A stretch of 44,366 nucleotides of DNA from Paulinella micropora (taxonomy: Eukaryota; Cercozoa; Imbricatea; Euglyphida): assembly GCA_009731375.1 (NCBI GenBank), contig BJOX01000145.1, positions 704,418 through 748,783 on the forward strand, given 5' to 3'. Below are positions 28,797 through 39,989 of this stretch, one piece after another. The position numbers and the translations under genes are program-made. Below the pieces are notes generated by a model, which was not told where the DNA came from, did no database searches, and was given only the letters and a program-made list of their open reading frames with translations. Numbering within the stretch: the stretch's first letter is position 1; every line of letters starts with the position of its first letter.

Positions 28797-30159
28797 ATGG
28801 CCCTGGGCTTCGCGGCGACCAAACGCGGCCAGCCCGAGCGGGCCGGCGAGCTAGCGGGGCGTTGGGTGGTCCTGGCGGCGGGCTACGAGCTAGCCGAGTA
28901 CCGGGCCGCGCTCGCCAGGGGCTGCTACACGCGCGAGGGGGTCTGTGTGCGCGGCGGCCTGGGGCCGGAGGCTCTAGCCCAGTACCTGGGCTTTGTGCTC
29001 GCGGGCGCGGCGCCGGGCCTGCCGGGCACGCTGCGCCTCAAGCCCCACACCCGCGCGGAGCTGGTCCACGCCCTGACCCACGACTTTGCGGGCCTGCTAC
29101 CACCGGGGCACCGGGGGCAGCAGGCCGCGGAGGAGGCGCTCGCCCGGCCCGACTTCAAGTACCAAACCCTGCTAGAAGAATCGGAGGCCTTGTCCCACGC
29201 GCAGGGCGCAGAGCTCCTAGTGTTTGCGAGCCCCGGCCGGGCGACGGACCGGGGGGCCGGCCGGGCGCTGCGCCAGCTGCTGCGGGCGTGCCTGCAGTCC
29301 TACCGGCCCGTCCGGGAGGTGTGGTTGTTGGACGCGGGGGGGGGCCTGGTGGACGAGCGCGCGGGGGGCCGGGGCGTGGCCGTGCGCAGCGCGTTCGAGA
29401 CCTTGTGCCGCGAGTGCGCGAGCGGGGGTGCCCCGGCCCCCGCCTTCCGGTTGCGGCACGCCATCTTTGGCCTAGGCGTGGATGCACACGCCGCGCCGAC
29501 CCTCGTGGCCGCCAACCTCTTTGCTTACCACGACCGCTTTGGCCACGCCCTGGGCTACTTCGACCCGGAACTCGCGGCCGAGTTCTATACCGCGTGCCAG
29601 ACGCGCCCCGAGCTCCGGCCCTTGTTACAGCCCGGGCGGGCGTTGGGCGCCTGGACGGCGGCCTACGAAATGCTGCACCCGGGGTCGGCGGGTGAGGCCG
29701 CGCCCGCCGGGCGCCAGCAGTGGTGGCAGGCGCTGCGGCCCGGCCAGGCCGGCGGGCCCACGGACGCGCAGCTGTGGCTCTACTCCGAACTCTTTATTCG
29801 CCTGCGCCCGGAGTTCCAAGCACTAGAAGCCAGGGCAGCCCGGCAGCGCGCCGCCCAGGCCCGCGCCGCCGTCCAGGAACCGTTGGGTGTCGCGGCGTGG
29901 CTGCCGCCGGTCGCCGAGCACCCGTCCGGGCGCGCCGCGGGGGGGCTGCCGCCGGTCGCCGAGCACCCGTCCGGGCGCGCCGCGGGGGGGGCTGCCGCCG
30001 GTCCCCGAGCACCCGCCCGGGGACGATGATGCCTCCTCGGCCCTGGCGAAGTTAGCGCGTGATCTGGCCACGCAGGACCCCACCCGGCGCCACATGGTCT
30101 GCAGCCTGCTGGCCGCCTGCTACGTCATGGACTTTGTCTGCACCCGGCCCGCCCGGTAG
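28797..30159 (+). CDS. GC insert gene 11: unidentified protein with a 15-residue repeat tail
   Basis: ATG 28,797 to TAG 30,159. The first 350 residues are well structured: YELAEYRAALARGCYTREG, LAQYLGFVLAGAAPG, LVFASPGRATDRG, VREVWLLDAGGGLVDERAG, FRLRHAIFGLGVDAH, FAYHDRFGHALGYFDPEL. The tail has three copies of a 45-bp unit (LPPVAEHPSGRAAGG). The run of seven G in the first unit is eight in the second, shifting the frame; with that base removed the third unit reads LPPVPEHPPGD and continues to a hydrophobic end (MVCSLLAACYVMDFVC). About 450 residues. No family recognised. Confidence 0.6.
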
Positions 30160-30434
30160 CCCCCCTCCCCCAGCCCGGCCCGTCCCGAGGGGGCGGCCGG
30201 GCACGGGGACTCCCCCTGCTCCGGGGCTCGGGGGCGGCTTCCTCTCCTCTCCCCCCCCCCCCCCCCCGGCCCCGGGCNNNNNNNNNNCGGAACAGACCTC
30301 CCCTCCGGCGCCCCCGGCCGCCAGCACGGGGGGGGGGCTAGGTCCTCCCCCGGGCCAGGCCTTGTAGTGCTCACGCTGTTTAATCAAGAAGAGGCAGAAC
30401 TGTGCGGAACGGCCGCCAGCGCTACGGTGGGTGG
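30160..30434. other. Spacer with C homopolymers and 10-N gap (30,278-30,287)
   Basis: Between convergent genes 11 and 12. No gene supported. Confidence 0.6.
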
Positions 30435-30782
30435 CTAGTCAGAGCCTTCGTCCTCTTCTGCCTGCCAGTGAGCCTGCTCATGCAGGCACGGCAAGTGCCC
30501 CGGCTCGCCCCCGTGCCCTGGCTGGCCACCGGCGGACTGACACAGTGACTCCAGACCCGCGCGGACTTCGGCTAGGCTTCTTTGGGCCTGGTCCAGTGTG
30601 TTGAGCACCTCCCGGAGGCACGTTAGCCCTTGCCGCCAGTGCTGTCTGTCCCGTTCCAGGCGCGCACTGAGCCCGAGCAGGCGTTCCAGCTCACGCCGCG
30701 ACCGCTCGGCCTCCTGGTCCCGGGCCAGCTGGTGCTGGGCGTTCTCCACCGCGCCCAGGAGCGAGCAGGCTAGGTACCACAA
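30435..30782 (-). CDS. GC insert gene 12: coiled-coil C-terminus, N-part in gap
   Basis: The minus frame enters from the gap edge at 30,782 and runs to a stop at 30,435, about 115 residues. It begins with a hydrophobic stretch (LWYLACSLLGAVENAQ), then a long heptad coil (LARDQEAERSRRELERLLGLSARLERD... LNTLDQAQRSLAEVRAGLESL) and an acidic His/Cys tail (HLPCLHEQAHWQAEEDEGSD). The upstream part is lost in a 679-N gap. Confidence 0.55.
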   Translation of the reverse strand: MWYLACSLLGAVENAQHQLARDQEAERSRRELERLLGLSARLERDRQHWRQGLTCLREVLNTLDQAQRSLAEVRAGLESLCQSAGGQPGHGGEPGHLPCLHEQAHWQAEEDEGSD

Positions 30783-31461
30783 NNNNNNNNNNNNNNNNNN
30801 NNNNNNNNNNNNNNNNNNNNNNNNNNNNNNNNNNNNNNNNNNNNNNNNNNNNNNNNNNNNNNNNNNNNNNNNNNNNNNNNNNNNNNNNNNNNNNNNNNNN
30901 NNNNNNNNNNNNNNNNNNNNNNNNNNNNNNNNNNNNNNNNNNNNNNNNNNNNNNNNNNNNNNNNNNNNNNNNNNNNNNNNNNNNNNNNNNNNNNNNNNNN
31001 NNNNNNNNNNNNNNNNNNNNNNNNNNNNNNNNNNNNNNNNNNNNNNNNNNNNNNNNNNNNNNNNNNNNNNNNNNNNNNNNNNNNNNNNNNNNNNNNNNNN
31101 NNNNNNNNNNNNNNNNNNNNNNNNNNNNNNNNNNNNNNNNNNNNNNNNNNNNNNNNNNNNNNNNNNNNNNNNNNNNNNNNNNNNNNNNNNNNNNNNNNNN
31201 NNNNNNNNNNNNNNNNNNNNNNNNNNNNNNNNNNNNNNNNNNNNNNNNNNNNNNNNNNNNNNNNNNNNNNNNNNNNNNNNNNNNNNNNNNNNNNNNNNNN
31301 NNNNNNNNNNNNNNNNNNNNNNNNNNNNNNNNNNNNNNNNNNNNNNNNNNNNNNNNNNNNNNNNNNNNNNNNNNNNNNNNNNNNNNNNNNNNNNNNNNNN
31401 NNNNNNNNNNNNNNNNNNNNNNNNNNNNNNNNNNNNNNNNNNNNNNNNNNNNNNNNNNNNN
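30783..31461. other. Assembly gap (679 N) followed by poly-G
   Basis: The largest gap. About 33 G follow directly (31,462-31,495). Confidence 0.95.
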
Positions 31462-31495
<34 letters not shown>

Positions 31496-32102
31496 CGGGG
31501 TGCGTGGCTGGCGGTGGCAGGCCAGGGGAGAGAAGCGGCGTGGGCCGGCTACCTCGGTGGCCGCGCGCAGGAGGCCAGGTGGGGGGGGTCTCTCCTCTTC
31601 GCGGGGCACTCGTCCCTCCTCTGACCTCCTGCAGCAGGCCTAGGTTCGGGGCAGGGACAGCACTCGCGGCGGACCAAGACCCCCCGAACCCCCCCTGCCG
31701 AGCGTCAGAGCATCTGGCTTTTCTGTCGAGGATTTTCTTTCTTGCACGTTGCCTTAGCTTAAGCACGTCTGGCTTTAATAAAAAGAATTCCTTTCTTTAC
31801 ACTGGCCAAGCTTTCCCCCGCCTTGCCCCCCTTGGGGGTGACGAGATCCCGCCAAGGCCAGAGCCCGGGCGAGCAGGAGAGAGAGAGAGAGAGGAGTGCG
31901 TCGTTGTCCGCCGGCGGACCAGAGGAAAAGCGTACCCCCCCCCCCCCCCCCCCCCCCCNNNNNNNNNNTGAAGAAAAGTGCAGAGGAGAGTAGTAGGGAT
32001 TGAAGAACCAGAGTGTTGTGGGGGCCCCCAGCATCCGCCCCGTAGTAGCTGCGTCCTGCCGCTCGAGGTACAACACACCAGCGCAGCTAGCCAGTGCTAG
32101 CT
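31496..32102. other. Spacer with AATAAA, CT/GA repeats, poly-C and gap
   Basis: No gene supported. A plus-strand aataaa lies at about 31,776-31,781. A (GA)n tract lies at 31,878-31,894, poly-C at 31,935-31,958 and a 10-N gap at 31,959-31,968. Confidence 0.5.
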
Positions 32103-32546
32103 CTAGCGCAGGTCCTTCCTTCCAAGCCACCACAGAGAGCTGGCGCTGCCCTGCGCGGCCGCTCGCGTGAACAAGCCCTTGGCCGTGGCAAGGTCCCTGG
32201 CCACCCCGCCGTCGCCAAAATAATACAGTACGCCCAGCTTCCGCAGGGCGTTGGTGTTGTTCTGTGCAGCCGCTCGTCTGTACCACTCCATGGCCTTGGC
32301 AGTGTCTTGTGTCACGCCCTGGCCCCTTCCGTAACAAAGACCGAGCAGAAACTGAGCGTCCGCATGGCCCTGCTCAGCTGCCCGCGTATACCACTGCGCT
32401 GCTAGGGCCAAGTCCTGGGCCACACCCGCGCCTTGCGCGTAGCAGAGCCCGAGGTGGCACTGGTAACGGGCGTCGCCTTGCGCGGCCGCCTGGGCGTACC
32501 GAGCCGTCCTCGCCCTCCGCCTACTAGCGTTTTGGCTCTGGGCCAT
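32103..32546 (-). CDS. GC insert gene 13: Sel1-repeat protein
   Basis: 147 residues from ATG 32,546. A short basic start (MAQSQNASRRRARTARYAQ) is followed by about three and a half Sel1-like repeats of 36 residues: LGLCYAQGAGVAQDLALAAQ, LGLCYGRGQGVTQDTAKAME, LGVLYYFGDGGVARDLATAK, each with W/LF-(Y/T)-RAA-(E/A)-QG-x-A. Such solenoids bind proteins and are common in protists and bacteria, and in some large protist viruses. No signal peptide is visible. It is the last gene before the insert's right junction. Confidence 0.85.
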   Translation of the reverse strand: MAQSQNASRRRARTARYAQAAAQGDARYQCHLGLCYAQGAGVAQDLALAAQWYTRAAEQGHADAQFLLGLCYGRGQGVTQDTAKAMEWYRRAAAQNNTNALRKLGVLYYFGDGGVARDLATAKGLFTRAAAQGSASSLWWLGRKDLR

Positions 32547-32694
32547 GTCCAAAATCCGCCGGCGGGAGAAAAAGTTAGTGGTATCTCTTTACCTAGCAGG
32601 AACAATAAGCGCGACAACTACCTTGGCCTCCTGCTCCCTGGCGGATAGGCTAGGGAGGAGAGCGGGAGAGTGAGGGAGGAGCAGAAGAGCCCCT

Positions 32695-34819
32695 TGAAAA
32701 GGATAAAATTAATAACAAAGATGAAGTTATTCATTACGACCTAGAAACTTTTAGAAATAACACGCTTGCTGACGGCTTTGATATTCACGACTGCTATATA
32801 GTTGGATATACTCAAGGGACGGAAGGATTTAAATATTTCGCTGGTAAAGATTGTATTTCTAAATTTCTTGATTTAGTCTTAGAGAGAGGACAAAAATTAA
32901 CAATAGAATGGGGTAATAGAATGCTTCATAATCCAGTCAAGAAAGTAGCAGGAGTAAGAAAGAAGATAAACAAAGATGAAGAACCGCCAATTTTATACGT
33001 GAATGGGTTTAACGGGGCAAACTTTGACCACTACTTTATTAAACAAGAATTAATAAGAAGAGGTATTAAACCAAAATCACATATGATTAATAACGGGTCA
33101 ATAATCTCTTTACAATTTGAAAATATTAAAATGTGGGATATGTGTAAGCATACTCAGGGGACATTAAAAGAAAACTTAGAAAATATGAGATGCAAAACTC
33201 TTCAAGGAGATTTTGACCACGACAAGGCATCTACTTGGGAAACAATGAGTGAAGAATTAAGAAATAAGTGTCTTGAATATTTGAAGTGTGAGGTTACGGG
33301 GTTAAAAGAGTTATATAACAAAATAAACGCAGAGATATTTGAAAAATTCTCGGTGAATTTAACTTCATACATTTCAACTTCAAGCCTCGCTTTCAATATC
33401 TGGAAGAAAATGATTGATGGTAAGCACGATGTAAGACTTTCAACTATTGAACAAGAGAAGGCATTTAGAAAAGCGGTCATCGGAGCAAGAACATATCCAA
33501 GCAAAAAAAGATTTATTTCAAAACAATGCAAGGACTACTTAGCGGGGAAAATCACATTTGACGAATTAACCGATTATTTAGTTGATGCGGATGTCGTATC
33601 TTTATACCCAACAGCGATGCTTAATTTATTTATGGTTGGAGAAATTAAACTGGCTATCGCACCATTTGATTATAATAATCTTCCTATCGGTATTTACAAT
33701 GTTGATTATATCTCACCAAAAGACATTCTACATTCAAGAATAGGACAGAGAAATAAAATGGGCTCATTAAAGTGGAATTTAGCGGATATGAAAGACCAAT
33801 GGCTTACAAGTGTTGATATTGAAGATATGATTAAGGAAGGCTACGATATAACAATTCATAAAGGATACTATACAGAGGAGGCAGAACCAGTATTTAAAGA
33901 ATATATATTAGAAATTTTTAAGGCGAAAGAGAATAGCGAGAAAGGCACGCCGCAATATTTATTAGCCAAACTATTTATGAATTCGTTATACGGAAAGATA
34001 ATACAACGACCTATCCCAACAGAAGCAGAATATATTAAATCAAATGAGGAGTATTGGAAATTTTGGACGAAAAATTATATATCCGATGTGGTTGAATTCA
34101 AAGATAAAGACGGAAGCAAACTATGGCATGTATCTGGAATTCCTAGAAAGGAAGAAATAATTGAAGAGAGCGTAACCAAACTTTCTCACTACGGGGCTTT
34201 CATTCTAGCATATAGCAGGCGAATTATGTATAACTACATAAAAGAGGCTAATCCAAATAAAGACATAGAGGCTGATTTCTATTACACCGATACCGACAGT
34301 CTAGTGTTGCATGTTATGTTCGCCAAACTAAGCAAAAGACTTGGTGATAAATCTCTTGGTGGAATAACAGACGACTTAGGAGATTGTTGTAAGATAATAA
34401 GAGGAATATGGATTGCTCCTAAATTGTATATGTTAGAATTTACAACGAATGAAGCCTTTCTCCCTTACCTTACTAAGAATGACTTGAAACAAAGACAAAG
34501 GAGTTCATATAATTGAATGCTACGAAAATGAAGGAGTAAAAAAGAGATACTACCATCTCAGAGGTAAGGGGTTGAATTCAAAAGGATTAATCCAGAAGTA
34601 TATGAAAAGATGGATTTAGGTGAAAGCATTGAAAATGTTAGAGATTTTCAAATGAAGAAAATTCATTTATCACGAAATAGCAAACAGCAAAACATTAATC
34701 ATTTCAGCATAGTTCATACTACAAATATAAAAAAGAAAGTTAATGAGAATAAATGGTGCGGGTGTAAGTTTATCAATGAAAATGATAGTATTCCACAAGG
34801 ATTTCAAATAACTGCTTAA
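32695..34819 (+). pseudogene. polB: PLV element 2: PolB, part 2 (exonuclease and polymerase domains)
   Basis: Resumes in frame at about 32,695. Exonuclease motif I HYDLETF, exo II region NGFNGANFDHYF, then RTYPSKKRF, palm motif A DADVVSLYPTAM, motif B region KLFMNSLYGK, motif C YYTDTDSL, and IWIAPKLYMLEF, all as in protein-primed family B polymerases of Polintons, PLVs and virophages. From about 34,490 two frame changes at A runs separate the C-terminus, which ends KKKVNENKW...GFQITA at 34,819. Together with part 1 this would be a polymerase of roughly 1,000 residues. It cannot be expressed intact because of the insert, one nonsense codon and frame changes, unless the latter are sequence errors. 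Confidence 0.9.
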
Positions 34820-34870
34820 ATAAATAATTAATTTTTTTCCATAAAATTTTTTACCAGTCTATATACACCA

Positions 34871-35158
34871 ATGACCACCCTCACCAGACTATGTGAGAAG
34901 TTTGAAAAACTTTCAATTGAAACAAAAAATGAAACATTCACATTGAAAGATATTCAGAAGGTAATTCAAAACCAAATTAAGGCTATTGAAAATGCACGGG
35001 CAGGCAAGCCAAGGGATATTTTTCCATTTGGTAAGTATCGCGGGAAGAAGGTTCAAGATATCGCGCTTATTGATAAGCCATATCTTGAATGGGTTATGAA
35101 ACAGCCGTGGTTTGAGAAATTTACAGACATTAAAAGTGAAGTAAAAAAATATTTATAA
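34871..35158 (+). CDS. PLV element 2: DUF3820-like small protein
   Basis: 95 residues, ATG 34,871. A helical N-terminus (LTRLCEKFEKLSIE) is followed by a compact domain with FPFGKYRGKKVQDIAL and KPYLEWVMKQPWFEKF, typical of DUF3820 (also found at the C-terminus of exonuclease X-type proteins). Intact counterpart of the broken copy at 7,050-7,325. Follows the polymerase by 51 bp on the same strand, with an AT-rich leader (tctatatacacca) that may be its promoter. Confidence 0.75.
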   Translation: MTTLTRLCEKFEKLSIETKNETFTLKDIQKVIQNQIKAIENARAGKPRDIFPFGKYRGKKVQDIALIDKPYLEWVMKQPWFEKFTDIKSEVKKYL

Positions 35159-35186
35159 AAAATTAATATTTATATTATTATATATC

Positions 35187-35751
35187 ATGACTGACCTGAA
35201 CACCAAACAGGACTACTTGAATGAAATTGAAAAATGGAACATTGACAGCGAAATTAAAAAGCCCACGATTAAATGGACTAAACCTGATATTGTTACTTTC
35301 TATGAACAATACAATCCAAATGTTGATTTTAAACAAAATCAACATTATGACGACAACGTGAAAGTAGTTATTCCATTGGAAAACGTGTTGGTTGACTCCA
35401 ACGTAGTTGAAGATGCGTCCTTTGGACAGCAAGAGCCAAGCAAATCGTTGTTTTGGACTACCTCCAAAACAATAATACCATCCAATGTTGATTTGCAAGA
35501 TAAATCAACATTTGCGACTGATTTAAAGAGAATGGAATTAACGAAATAAAAGCGAATGTAGGTGAAGAAATAGAAGCAAAGAAAGCACCTTGTAAAGAGT
35601 GTAAGAAAAAAATGAGTTATCAGTTTCAATTGATAATGATAAATTCTGCGATGTGGTATGTGTGCTTTCATTTCTAGAAAAAAATGAAGAAATGAATGAA
35701 GTTAGAAAAAATAATTTTATCAAGTATTTTAAAAAGGCACTTGTTATTTAA
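35187..35751 (+). CDS. PLV element 2: zinc-ribbon-containing protein, frameshifted
   Basis: ATG 35,187 gives MTDLNTKQDYLNEIEKW and an Asn/Asp-rich region. Shifts at A-rich runs near 35,530 and 35,608 continue the coding pattern into EEIEAKKAPCKECKKK and then DKFCDVVCVLSFLEKNEE, ending at TAA 35,751. The CxxC and a later CxxxC could form a zinc ribbon. About 188 residues if the shifts are errors. Function unknown. Confidence 0.5.
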
Positions 35752-35778
35752 GAAATCTTAGTTTTTTTTTTTTCGCTT

Positions 35779-36462
35779 TCACGGGTCTTCTAACCAAGTA
35801 AAAGCATACTGAATACTTATAGTCTGATTTGTAGTAGCCTGTGCTGTTATAGTTAGCCTTTCGCTTGGCAACATATCATCTAAATCATAATCATTAAAAT
35901 CTATGCTTTGAGCATCATTCGTATTAACAAATACAACGGCAATAGTATTTCCACCAGCAATAGTTGCGGTAGTATCAAATGAAACCAGACTTGTATTAGT
36001 ATTGTTTTCAGCATAGACTGCACCAGTAAGGGTAGCATTTTTTATTACTTTAATGATTACACCAGATTTACCATCTGTATTTAAGACATTTAGCCGTCTA
36101 TGATACACTATACTATAATTAGCAATGGTGTTTCCAATAATATTAACATTATTCCTCATAGTAAAAGCATGAGTTGCTACATTCGTCGTATTTGCTGTTC
36201 TTTCATAAATAAATGGAATACCTCTTATGATTTCAGTTCCTTCAATGAAGCACCCAACACTGGCAATTCTAAGGTTTTGGATTTGTGGATTAGCACCAAC
36301 GGATAACGAAGCCAAGAATGGTAAAGTAGTATTATTAAGAGATGTAGCAGTTTTGCTGTTAGCATATCGTATAGCATGGACTAGTTGAAATAGCCCCGTG
36401 TTTGCATTTTCAATATAAAATGATATCTGACCGAAACCTAACACCGAAGAAAGGAAGAACAC
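35779..36462 (-). pseudogene. PLV element 2: fibre-like protein, C-terminal half
   Basis: The minus frame from 36,462 opens LGFGQISFYIENANTGLFQLVHAIRYAN after the breakpoint and continues as a beta-rich, Thr/Asn-rich chain to 35,779. The GFGxIxFYIE and LVH-x-I-x-YAN signatures are typical of the middle of surface proteins found in PLVs and large viruses, where they directly follow a strand like VFQIK. That strand ends the plus-strand half at 36,891-37,457. The apparent start Met at 36,462 is an accident of the breakpoint. Confidence 0.75.
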
Positions 36463-36835
36463 AGCTTATGACAACGATAACCGTGCCGCCGTTAAGGTTG
36501 TCAATTTTTACACTACTCTAGACGGCGCCCGCCAGCAAGATTTCAACATTGACTGTGCAACTGAAGAAGACTATATGTACCTGAAGCCAAAGATTGAGGG
36601 TTCTGCCTTGTTGAATAACGATGTGTATAAATACAACTGGTTCTGGGTTGATACTTGGGATAATACCCGCCCGCTATGGAGCAAGGATAAAAATGAAATC
36701 AGTGGTTTAAGCCTTAATACTGAGCGACGATGGGAGTTTATTGCGAACACTGCGACTGCTGCCTACAACCATTACACTGTGGCAATCACTCAGCGAGAGG
36801 TTCAGGTTAAGGCGAATACGATTACACTTAGTTAA
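36437..36835 (+). pseudogene. PLV element 2: major capsid protein, C-terminal part, inverted
   Basis: The plus frame reads TAYDNDNRAAVKVVNFYTTL, DFNIDCATEEDYMYLKPKI, NDVYKYNWFWVDTW and ends VKANTITLS at 36,835. This is the expected second jelly-roll end of a PLV-type major capsid protein; the N-terminal part lies on the opposite strand at 37,453-38,544. It lacks its own start, so it is not a free-standing gene. Confidence 0.75.
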
Positions 36836-37455
36836 GAGGTAATTATTAATTTTGATAGTTAATTTATTTTTTTGATAATATAGACCTACAATGTCCCACC
36901 AGAGAAATTTGGTCGCACGAAATCCCGACGGAAAGTTTGTGAATGTCAAAGTCGGGCATGATGGGTTTCTTAAGACTAATGTTGAAAAAACAGCATTTGG
37001 CGAATTAGCAACATCACAATACACACCGATTATACAAGAAACATTTATGTATAATGTAAATACCTCTAAGTGGAACACCAGCACTACTAATGCTACATTA
37101 GAGCAAAAGAGTGCTATGGCATATCTAACAACACAGGCAGTTGGAGATTCAAGATTATTCATTGAAACAAAAAAGAAAATTAAATATCGTGCTGGTATGG
37201 GTGTATGTGTCAGATTTACTGTTTTGTGGAATACAAATGAAGCAGGCGGATATTCATCTTATGTAGGTATTGGTGATTCCTTCTTAACGGACGGATTTTT
37301 CTTCTCAAGAGAAAATGGTGTAATGAAAATATACCAATTAAACAACTCTGCAGTCATTACCGAGGTTAAACAAAGTCAATGGAATGTAGATAAAGCAGAT
37401 GGAACAGATTACTTACCAGCCATTGATTTCAGTAAGGGTAATGTATTTCAGATTA
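36450..37455. other. Inverted 1-kb segment spanning two capsid genes
   Basis: Restoring the orientation of this segment would place the capsid C-part after the capsid N-part and the fibre N-part before the fibre C-part, both on the minus strand with a normal 55-bp spacer. Breakpoints lie near 36,440-36,462 and 37,453-37,460. Only a 6-bp inverted gaagaa/ttcttc match was seen near the ends. No N gap lies nearby. Confidence 0.8.
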
Positions 37456-37457
37456 AA
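36891..37457 (+). pseudogene. PLV element 2: fibre-like protein, N-terminal half, inverted
   Basis: ATG 36,891 (MSHQRNLVARNPDGKFVNVK) after an AT-rich leader (gataatatagacct). About 189 residues of predicted beta structure: GVCVRFTVLWNTNEAGGY, YVGIGDSFLTDGFFFSREN, ending DFSKGNVFQIK where the frame hits a stop in reversed capsid sequence. The missing remainder is at 35,779-36,462 on the other strand. Probably a trimeric surface or host-attachment protein (inference). Confidence 0.7.
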
Positions 37458-38544
37458 TAGAGTGATAAATCTTCTTCAAACGGCGACCGTGGCCTCTGTC
37501 AAATCGCATAATAATATTTTGGGATGAGCTTGAGGGTGTGGTATTCTTGTAAACATATGGATAATCAATATTGAAGCTCATACCTTCGGGGCTAGCAATC
37601 TTCTGTTGAATTGATTGAATAACATCGGGGTTCGTTTCAACCGCAAGAAACAAGGCAAGATTGGTGACATCAGCAGATACAGCCATAGGTATGGTAGCAT
37701 TTAGTGCGGCAAGATAAGCAGTGCTAATACAAGTAGCCGCACCATTCGTCACCGTATAACCGGTTCTGTCAGTAGCACCCCACACAATCCGCATAGTCAA
37801 AATTTCTGGAAACATAATAGTCTTATCAAGTGCGAAAATAGTGTTAATAATCATACCCAAAGGAATTTTAACATTAATGGCCAAAGCGGCATTCGCTCCA
37901 CTTCCCACAAGATACTTCGCCTCGTTGTAATTAACATTTACGGCGGATAGTGCTCCAACTCCAGTCGTCAAAGCAGCATCATCATGACGACGAGCAGAAA
38001 TCACTGGCTCACGCAATAGACCCTGAGTAGAGGCGGCAACATCGTTAGCACCATCAGTGGCCGCACGAAAGGCTGTTCTAGTTGCTTCAAGAGCACTAAT
38101 GTTAATCAATCCGTTAGCATTACACTTTTGGAGCATACAACCATATCCACTAGCATCACCGTGGTTAGGAAGGTCTAGGAAATCCTGCAAGCTCATTTCT
38201 GGTTTCCACAGCATCTTAGTTACCATTCTGAGATGGTTAAGGTCGCACAGATAAACACCGCTACGGGTCTGAAGTTGTATCTGGCTAATTTGTGAAAGGC
38301 AGTCCATAAAAATTCTAGAATAAACATTGGCACCAGCCGCTTTCATAGTATAAGTAAAACTCAAATAAGACCTAGCGAGATTAAAAGGTCTGCTAATAAG
38401 GTCAAAGCTTCGTTCTTGTCCACCAGCAGTGGTAACTTCAAATGTTCCAGAACCCTCACGAGGGGCGAGCTTATTCAAACGATAAGAAGCACTGATGTAG
38501 TCAGTTTTAGAAAAGTCCAATTCGCCTCCGTGTTGTGTGGGCAT
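37453..38544 (-). pseudogene. PLV element 2: major capsid protein, N-terminal part
   Basis: ATG 38,544 (MPTQHGGELDFSKTDYISASYRLN), 363 codons ending GRRLKKIYHS and then an abrupt stop at the inversion breakpoint. Landmarks of PLV double-jelly-roll capsids: FEVTTAGGQERSFDLI, ISQIQLQTRSGVYLCDL, a central loop region, MFPEILTMRIVWGATD, and the near-C-terminal IIMRFDRGHGRRLKKIY. With the displaced part the full protein would be about 490-500 residues, normal for the family. Confidence 0.82.
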
Positions 38545-38679
38545 TTTTATTTTCAGGTTTTTTTTGGAAGTTGTGAAAATTAACTAATATTCACTGGAAT
38601 ATATTTATAGAAAAAATGAATAATTCTAAAATTAAAATTAATTACCCTACCTCACCTTTAACAAATTGAAAAATGATGT

Positions 38680-39462
38680 AAATAAATTAAAATAATTAGT
38701 CTCTCTGTAAATTAATAATGTCATAACAATACCTAACCCATTAAGATTTCTAGCCTGATCGTTTTCGACTGTAAGATAAAACCTATATACATTATTTGAA
38801 CTAGTTGATAATTTCTTACCATACTCAGACCCACTTCCGTCGTATATAATGGCTCCAAATGGAATTTCATTCGCCGTGTATATCTCCTGTAATACGTGAT
38901 TATCACCCTCCCCCACCATATCGCTTTGTAAATACAATGTTTTTTCGCCCGTCAATATTATGACATTCTGCGACCTTAGGTTATATTGGCGAAGAAGGCT
39001 GTTTAATTTCTATCAAACCCCATAACTTCGTGAATGCGGGTATCATCATCAAATATAAACCGCGGTTGACTTCCTTTATTCTCTGACACACTGAATGTTA
39101 ATTTACCATCCTCTGGGTCTATGTTGGTATTATTACTGGATACAACATAAGTATAATTATTTGAGCTGTCTGCGGTTAGCACCTCCGACAACTTATTTTT
39201 TAGATTGTTCATGGTGTAGTTTCCCTCAGGTATCGTAATTAAAGCCTCATACCCGTCTTCGCTAAGAGTAAAAGTATATATTATGGTGAAGCCACAGAGT
39301 AATATGACTTCGGCACATAGATATGAAGAATTTTACAATGTGTGGGATTGTCTAACCCCTTCATATTGACTTCGTGTGTAAAGTCGCTGTCCGTGCCAGT
39401 TATCCTATTTTTGCTGTTGATATAGTAAATACCCGAACTTCTTCCTCCCTTATAGTCCATTG
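38680..39462 (-). pseudogene. PLV element 2: minor capsid (penton-type) protein, frameshifted
   Basis: The minus strand from about 39,462 reads MDYKGGRSSGIYYINSKNR, TDSDFTHEVNM, ILHIYVPKSYYSV; then one frame over FTLSEDGYEALITIPEGNY and GKLTFSVSEN, DDTRIHEVMGFDRN; then another frame TLYLQSDMVGEG, VLQEIYTANEIPFGAI, ending LNGLGIVMTLLIYRE. Order and motifs (INSKNR, IPKSYY-like, IPxGNY, LYLxSD, LQEI) match the single-jelly-roll minor capsid proteins of Polintons and PLVs. Two frame changes (near 39,288 and 39,008) break it. Upstream neighbour of the major capsid gene, the usual order. Confidence 0.75.
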
Positions 39463-39533
39463 TTATATTATTAAATATTTTTTTTCAAAATGAAGTTTGT
39501 GAAACACACGGGAGCGGTAGCGGGAGTGTGGAT

Positions 39534-39731
39534 TTACAAATAGGTGTCAAACCCATACCCATTCTGTGCTTTTAATTTTTCCGCTTCTTCTTCTTTAAGG
39601 TCTGTATAACTGCTAGCAAACTTAAACCTGTTGCTTTTCGCTCGCTCCATTAAAAATCTCATAGACCGGATATAATGCAAGCTAACATGCAAGCTAAGTC
39701 TAAAGGTTTTGAAAATTGATGGGAGTAGCAT
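39534..39731 (-). CDS. Small unidentified frame at the PLV edge
   Basis: 65 codons; the second part (RFKFASSYTDLKEEEAEKL) is charged and helical. No family recognised. It may be a remnant of another element gene. Confidence 0.25.
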   Translation of the reverse strand: MLLPSIFKTFRLSLHVSLHYIRSMRFLMERAKSNRFKFASSYTDLKEEEAEKLKAQNGYGFDTYL

Positions 39732-39734
39732 GAA

Positions 39735-39985
39735 AATGAAAGATTTTAATGTATTTTAACTATTTTAAACAAAAAAGTTTTTTTTTAAAAATTGAATTTC
39801 TAGCCGTTACAACTGTTTTTCGACCGTTATTTTGGCTAAATTGTGGTTTTGGCTTGCCTGAGCTTGGTTTTTCTTAGTTTTTATGTTGTTTTACATCAAA
39901 ATCAACGTAATTATATTTAATTTATTAAATTCTAATGATATTACTTCAAATTCAAATTCAAATTCAAATGTGACTAGAAATTTTC
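39735..39985. other. AT-rich boundary region between PLV and host
   Basis: No gene seen. Contains T/A runs at about 39,776-39,794 and a short (attcaa)n repeat at 39,948-39,969. Confidence 0.5.
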
Positions 39986-39989
39986 AAGT

